From the NCBI GenBank assembly GCA_046727435.1, contig JBKPCR010000498.1, forward strand, positions 1-18,040: a stretch of DNA of 18,040 bases. Direction: 5' to 3'. Made by a program: the position numbers and the translations under genes. The notes beneath the pieces were generated by a model. That model was not told the DNA's origin and did not search any database. It saw only the letters and a program-made list of their open reading frames with translations. Within the stretch, counting starts at the first letter, position 1. Each line of letters begins with the position of its first letter. This DNA comes from CAVPRW01 sp046727435 [NCBI: bacterium] (GTDB lineage: Bacteria; Tectomicrobia; Entotheonellia; J063). Shown here piece after piece: positions 14,921 through 18,040 of the stretch.

Positions 14921-15844
14921 TCAGCGAACCTCGAACACCAGCTTGCCCCGCAGGTGGCGTGATTCGCTCACCCGGTGCGCCTCGGCCGCGTCGGTGAGCT
15001 TGTAGCGGATGATATCCGGCGGCCATACCGCGCCGGCATCCAGGAGTTCTAGTATCCGCTCCAGATGCCTGCGGTCACGGGCAACGCCCGGGCGCAAGAC
15101 CTTCACATCACTGCGGGGCGGCTGAGAGCCCTCCGGCGCCGCCGCAATCCAGACGAGTCGGCCGCCCGGCTTCAGCACGGCGTAGGAACGAATCTGAACA
15201 TCGCCGCCGACTGTGTCGAACACCACATCACAGTCGGCAACAGCCTTGGTGAAATCTTCAGCGTTGTAGTCGATCACCCGGTCTGCGCCGAGGCGGCGCA
15301 CATAGTCGTGGTTGTTCGCGCTGGCCGTCGTGATCACCGTGGCTCCGATATGCTTGGCGAACTGGATCCCGAAGCCGGCCACGCCACCGGCACCTCCCTG
15401 GATCAGTATGGTTTCGCCAGCTTTGAGCTGCGCCGTATCCTCGAGGGCCCACAGCGCGGTGAGGCCGGTCAGCGCCATGGCAGCCGCCTCGGCATGGCCG
15501 AGGCGGTCGGGCTTCTTGGCGACAATCGCGGCCTTGATGGCGATCTTCTCCGCATATGCGCCTTCGCTGCCTTGATCGCAGACCCCGAACACCGCGTCCC
15601 CGACTGCCAGGTCGGTGACACCCGGGCCGACCGCGCTGACCACGCCCGAGAAGTCACGACCCAAGATATGCGGGAACCGAAGATTGGAGCGAGCGCTTCC
15701 CAATCGCCCTTTGTAATCGGCCGCGTTGACGCTGGCCGCGTGAATGTCGACCACCACGTCGCCCGGCCCGGCGGTCGGGTCCGGCGCCTCTCCGTAGCTC
15801 AGCATCTCCGGCCCGCCATGTTTCGTTAGCAGCACCGCTTTCAT
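14921..15844 (-). CDS. Zinc-free MDR oxidoreductase (quinone oxidoreductase-like)
   Basis: This 307-residue medium-chain dehydrogenase/reductase has a GroES-like N-terminus (ASVNAADYKGRLG, 37-49; GRDFSGVVSAVGPGV, 62-76) and a Rossmann NAD(P)-binding motif GGAGGVAG (150-157), followed by VFDTVGGD (208-215). The catalytic-zinc GHE motif is replaced by GRD and the structural-zinc cysteines are absent. This places it with NADPH:quinone reductase or enone-reductase-type MDRs. The ATG at 15844 has GGGGAGG 8 nt upstream; an alternative start 32 codons earlier has no RBS. An NTF2-like gene follows on the same strand. The upstream region carries unusually dense inverted repeats. It likely reduces a quinone or an alpha,beta-unsaturated carbonyl. 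Confidence 0.92.
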   Translation of the reverse strand: MKAVLLTKHGGPEMLSYGEAPDPTAGPGDVVVDIHAASVNAADYKGRLGSARSNLRFPHILGRDFSGVVSAVGPGVTDLAVGDAVFGVCDQGSEGAYAEKIAIKAAIVAKKPDRLGHAEAAAMALTGLTALWALEDTAQLKAGETILIQGGAGGVAGFGIQFAKHIGATVITTASANNHDYVRRLGADRVIDYNAEDFTKAVADCDVVFDTVGGDVQIRSYAVLKPGGRLVWIAAAPEGSQPPRSDVKVLRPGVARDRRHLERILELLDAGAVWPPDIIRYKLTDAAEAHRVSESRHLRGKLVFEVR

Positions 15845-15921
15845 GGTTTGTCCTCCCCTTTGCAACGGCCCGTTGGCTTCACGCCTGGATGGATGATATG
15901 CCGCAGCTGGCTCCGCCGCGT

Positions 15922-15971
15922 AGTCGGCGAAGCGCCCCATGAAGTCAGCGCAGTCTTCGCCGACTGCGAAG
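15922..15971. repeat. Overlapping inverted repeats upstream of the MDR gene
   Basis: AGTCGGCGAAG (15922-15932) and CTTCGCCGACT (15955-15965) form a perfect 11-bp inverted repeat with a 22-nt spacer. The right arm also takes part in two competing hairpins: GCAGTC/GACTGC (15950-15955 with 15962-15967) and CTTCGC/GCGAAG (15955-15960 with 15966-15971). They lie 78-127 nt upstream of the MDR start codon, within its likely leader or promoter. Mutually exclusive folding suggests a regulatory leader; a dimeric repressor site is the alternative. Confidence 0.5.
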
Positions 15972-16161
15972 GTAACCTATCGAGGGCGATGATGCCATAG
16001 ACCTTGATACAAAGTAAAGAAGATGCATGGCTATGCAGTTTGCCAGCGCACTTCCCGTGAGCGCCAACGCCGGGGTGGGCTGAGAAGCCACCCGGCAGCA
16101 AGTCATGGTGTCGGCCGTCGAGCACGCAATGTGTGCAGCGCCCATGCAGGGAATGACGCCA

Positions 16162-16199
16162 CGCACCCTGGAATTCGCCCGGTTCTATCATAGGGTGCG
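16162..16199. repeat. 8-bp inverted repeat upstream of the SDR gene
   Basis: CGCACCCT (16162-16169) is repeated inverted as AGGGTGCG (16192-16199) with a 22-nt spacer. The spacer equals that of the larger repeat at 15922-15965, although the sequences differ. It lies about 210 nt upstream of the SDR start and could be a regulator site or chance. Confidence 0.3.
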
Positions 16200-16410
16200 G
16201 TTGTCCGCCTTGACCCACGGCCTCGGCGAAGCGCGATGTGACGCCTGGACGGCGGACATGGCGGCCATGATGCTGCCCCCGGTGGCGCTGTGGAGGGTTT
16301 TTCGCAGTGGAAATTATGCCATAATGGGCAAGTGGCGAGGAGGATGCTCAGCAAGTTGACAAAGCCTGGTGCCGCGCTGACTGCTCGCGCCCCGGCAAGG
16401 AGAAGAGGCG

Positions 16411-17196
16411 ATGGATCTGGGACTAAAGGGGAAGACCGCGCTCGTAACGGGTGCAAGCGAAGGCATTGGCAGGGCGATCGCGCGCAAATTGGCTGAAGAG
16501 GGCGTGCGCGTCGCCATTTGTGCCCGCACCGCATCGAAGCTACAGGAGACGGCGGCGGCGATCATGCATGCCACGGGAATGGAAGTCGTGCCGATTCCGG
16601 CCGACCTGCGCAGCCTCGCCGGATGTGAAGGCTTCGTCGAGCAGGCTGCCACGCGCTTGGATGGCATCGACATTTTGGTAAATAACGCGGGGGCGTCGGC
16701 CTTCGGGGCGTTTATGGATCTGCCGGACGACGCCTTCGTCGATGCCATTAACGGTAAACTCCTGGGGTACATTCGCTGCACGAAGGCCGCCATCCCGCAC
16801 ATGCAACGCCGCGGCGGCGGTGCCGTCGTCAATATCACTGGCACCACCCAGCAGGCCGCGCCGTTGCATACACCAGGCAGCGCCTGCAACGCCGCGATTC
16901 GGATGTTCAGCAAGGAGCTCTCGATAGAGCTCGGTCCGCTGCACATCCGGGTGAACAGCGTGGCCCCAGGCCGCATCCAAACCGCCCGCGGCGATCAGCT
17001 CTTGGAGGCAACGGCGCGCGCCCAAGGGGCGTCCTCGGATGCCATCCTCGGCCAACTCATCAACACCATCCCGTCGGGCCGACTGGGCACGGGCGAGGAC
17101 ATCGCTGACGCCGTGTGCTTCCTGGTTTCCGAACGGGCAAGCTACGTGAATGGCGCCGCGTTGGTGGTCGACGGGAGTAAGTCGCTCGTCATCTAG
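16411..17196 (+). CDS. SDR family protein with atypical active site (no YxxxK)
   Basis: This 261-residue short-chain dehydrogenase/reductase fold has an intact cofactor motif TGASEGIG (13-20), NNAG (91-94) and the C-terminal SYVNGAALVVDG (244-255). The active site deviates: the strand usually ending in the catalytic Ser reads VVNITGTT (139-146), and the helix that should carry YxxxK reads PGSACNAAI (155-163). No Tyr or Lys occupies the expected places, and the next Lys is 168. A subgroup of SDRs with Gly-Asn-Ala-Ala-like helices is known to me, so this may be a genuine atypical class rather than decay. AAGGAG (16397-16402) lies 8 nt before the ATG. It is a single gene flanked by a divergent MDR and a convergent amidohydrolase. 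The reaction is unknown. Confidence 0.88.
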   Translation: MDLGLKGKTALVTGASEGIGRAIARKLAEEGVRVAICARTASKLQETAAAIMHATGMEVVPIPADLRSLAGCEGFVEQAATRLDGIDILVNNAGASAFGAFMDLPDDAFVDAINGKLLGYIRCTKAAIPHMQRRGGGAVVNITGTTQQAAPLHTPGSACNAAIRMFSKELSIELGPLHIRVNSVAPGRIQTARGDQLLEATARAQGASSDAILGQLINTIPSGRLGTGEDIADAVCFLVSERASYVNGAALVVDGSKSLVI

Positions 17197-17219
17197 CCAC
17201 CGCACCCGGTCGATTGGTG

Positions 17220-17253
17220 GCCGGCAACGAGGCGGTCCGATCGCCTCGCCGGC
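17220..17253. terminator. Hairpin between convergent SDR and amidohydrolase genes
   Basis: CGAGGCG (17228-17234) pairs with CGCCTCG (17242-17248) around a 7-nt loop. GCCGG/CCGGC extends the stem outward (17220-17224 with 17249-17253) across a 3-nt bulge on the left. It lies 24 nt after the SDR stop. No T-tract adjoins it; a TTTT run begins only at 17280. It is a plausible factor-dependent terminator or RNA stabiliser for either transcript. Confidence 0.5.
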
Positions 17254-17345
17254 TCAGCGCGTGCGTGCCTTCACCCTCGTTTTGCCGGGGCGGTGCGCTC
17301 GGTTATGTCCCCATTGATTGGCCCACATTGAGCGTTTTTCGTGAC

Positions 17346-18040
17346 TTAGTGTTCAAGACCCAGGAGTATCTGGGCGTTGTGATTGAGGATCTTGTTGACG
17401 TCTTCGGGCGGCAGGCCTGATTCTCGGATGTAATGGAAGGTCTGCCGGTACGTCTCGAACGAGAGCAGGACCGGGTAGTCGCTCCCCGCCACAAGATGGT
17501 TGGCGCCGAATGCCTTCCACGCGCACAGCAGCGCCGCCTGTGAGCCGTGGCCCACGGTGTCGTAATAGAAGCGGCGGGCGGTCACGCTCGGGCGCTCCGG
17601 CAGGTCCGGGTGCTGGCCCGGGGCCTGATTGTCGAGCCGCTGGAGCAGCATCGGGATGATGCCGCCGAGATGGGGGACGACGTATTTGATGTTCGGATAG
17701 CGCGACGGCACGCGCCTGGCAATCAGGTGGAGGACGATGGCGCTGTCCTCGAGCGAGGCGCCGACGGAGACCGTGAACCGGTAGTCGTTGATCAAGGGCG
17801 AGCAGATGCCGTTCTGGATCGGGTGGTAGTTCAGCACGGCGCCGCGTCGGTTCATCTCCTCGTAGAGCGGCTCAAACTCCGCTTCCGCGGTGGAGCGGTC
17901 GAAGCAGGAGCAGGTCATCGACACGCCGAGCATGCCGAGCTGGTCCAGCCCGCGCACCATCTCGCGCAGAGAGGCGTCGATGTGGGGCAGCGGCAGGGAG
18001 ACGAAGGCCGCGAACCGCCCTGGATACTGCTGGGCGAGTG
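17346..18040 (-). CDS. ACMSD-like amidohydrolase, partial (N-terminus beyond the window)
   Basis: The open frame continues to the last base of the window; about 230 C-terminal residues are visible and the N-terminal HxH metal motif lies outside. Visible landmarks are LNYHPIQNG (metal-ligand His), VVPHLGG (second His) and LVAGSDYPV (metal-ligand Asp), as in ACMSD-type Amidohydrolase_2 enzymes. A minus-strand ATG at 17960 is internal, because the coding frame continues upstream with LAQQYPGRFAAFVSLPLPH, a typical family segment. The stop TAA is at 17346-17348. It belongs to the same family as the protein at 12512-13468 but is clearly divergent from it, so it is not a recent duplicate. It probably decarboxylates or hydrolyses an aromatic-derived acid. 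Confidence 0.9.
   Translation of the reverse strand, partial: LAQQYPGRFAAFVSLPLPHIDASLREMVRGLDQLGMLGVSMTCSCFDRSTAEAEFEPLYEEMNRRGAVLNYHPIQNGICSPLINDYRFTVSVGASLEDSAIVLHLIARRVPSRYPNIKYVVPHLGGIIPMLLQRLDNQAPGQHPDLPERPSVTARRFYYDTVGHGSQAALLCAWKAFGANHLVAGSDYPVLLSFETYRQTFHYIRESGLPPEDVNKILNHNAQILLGLEH

Larger units (their letters stand above)
15845..16410. other. 566-bp divergent intergenic region with several inverted repeats
   Basis: This gap separates the MDR gene (-) from the second SDR gene (+). A plus-strand frame at 16105-16359 lacks an RBS and any family resemblance, so I do not call it. On the minus strand a weak -35/-10 pair may lie near 15985-16020 (TTTACT, then CATCAT). On the plus strand CATAAT (16320-16325) has no clear -35. 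Two clusters of inverted repeats (15922-15971 and 16162-16199) are listed separately. Confidence 0.45.

Noticed and set aside
16105-16359. 84-codon plus-strand open frame in the divergent gap
   Set aside because: No RBS, no recognisable family, and the region is dominated by inverted repeats.

Overview
The window is about 18 kb of GC-rich bacterial DNA from an uncultured-type, metabolically versatile organism. Most genes have a clear Shine-Dalgarno (GGAGG/AGGAG-like) 5-10 nt before the start. The gene set is a thiolase-like/DUF35 pair, an MmgE/PrpD protein, a P450, ACMSD-type amidohydrolases, an HpcH/HpaI aldolase, EthD-like proteins, SDR and MDR oxidoreductases, and a giant cyclase-ATPase-TPR protein. 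This mix is what I would expect from environmental lineages such as Tectomicrobia/Entotheonella, Rokubacteria or relatives of soil and marine proteobacteria. That placement is an impression from gene content only; no rRNA or marker gene is present. I see no tRNA, rRNA, CRISPR array, insertion sequence or phage gene.

Layout. 1-359: non-coding, with a candidate sigma70-like promoter. 360-2140 (+): a zinc-ribbon/OB-fold DUF35 protein followed by a thiolase-superfamily protein that lacks the thiolase cysteines. 2141-2347: convergent gap with a perfect 13-bp hairpin. 2348-4757 (-): an MmgE/PrpD-family protein, then an alpha/beta hydrolase with an eroded catalytic triad. 4758-5146: divergent gap holding what looks like the decayed C-terminus of a TPR/cyclase-type protein. 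5147-9909 (+): a cytochrome P450, then a class III nucleotidyl cyclase-ATPase-TPR gene split by one in-frame TAG. 10056-13468 (-): a likely four-gene operon of amidohydrolase, HpcH/HpaI aldolase, tandem EthD-like protein and SDR. 13977-15844: a CMD/AhpD-like gene (+) facing an NTF2-like gene and a zinc-free MDR oxidoreductase (-). 16411-17196 (+): an SDR without the YxxxK motif. 17346-end (-): the C-terminal two thirds of a second ACMSD-like amidohydrolase.

How it fits together. The region reads as a catabolic/accessory neighbourhood built of short transcription units: C-C bond-cleaving or decarboxylating enzymes, redox enzymes, an oxygenase, and small alpha/beta-barrel or NTF2-fold proteins. 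No substrate can be assigned from sequence alone. A recurring theme is familiar folds whose canonical catalytic residues are missing: the thiolase-like protein, the alpha/beta hydrolase, the CMD protein and the second SDR. The most concrete anomalies are the in-frame stop in the cyclase-ATPase gene, the DUF35/thiolase-like pair that resembles steroid side-chain aldolases, and the compact amidohydrolase-aldolase-EthD-SDR operon.
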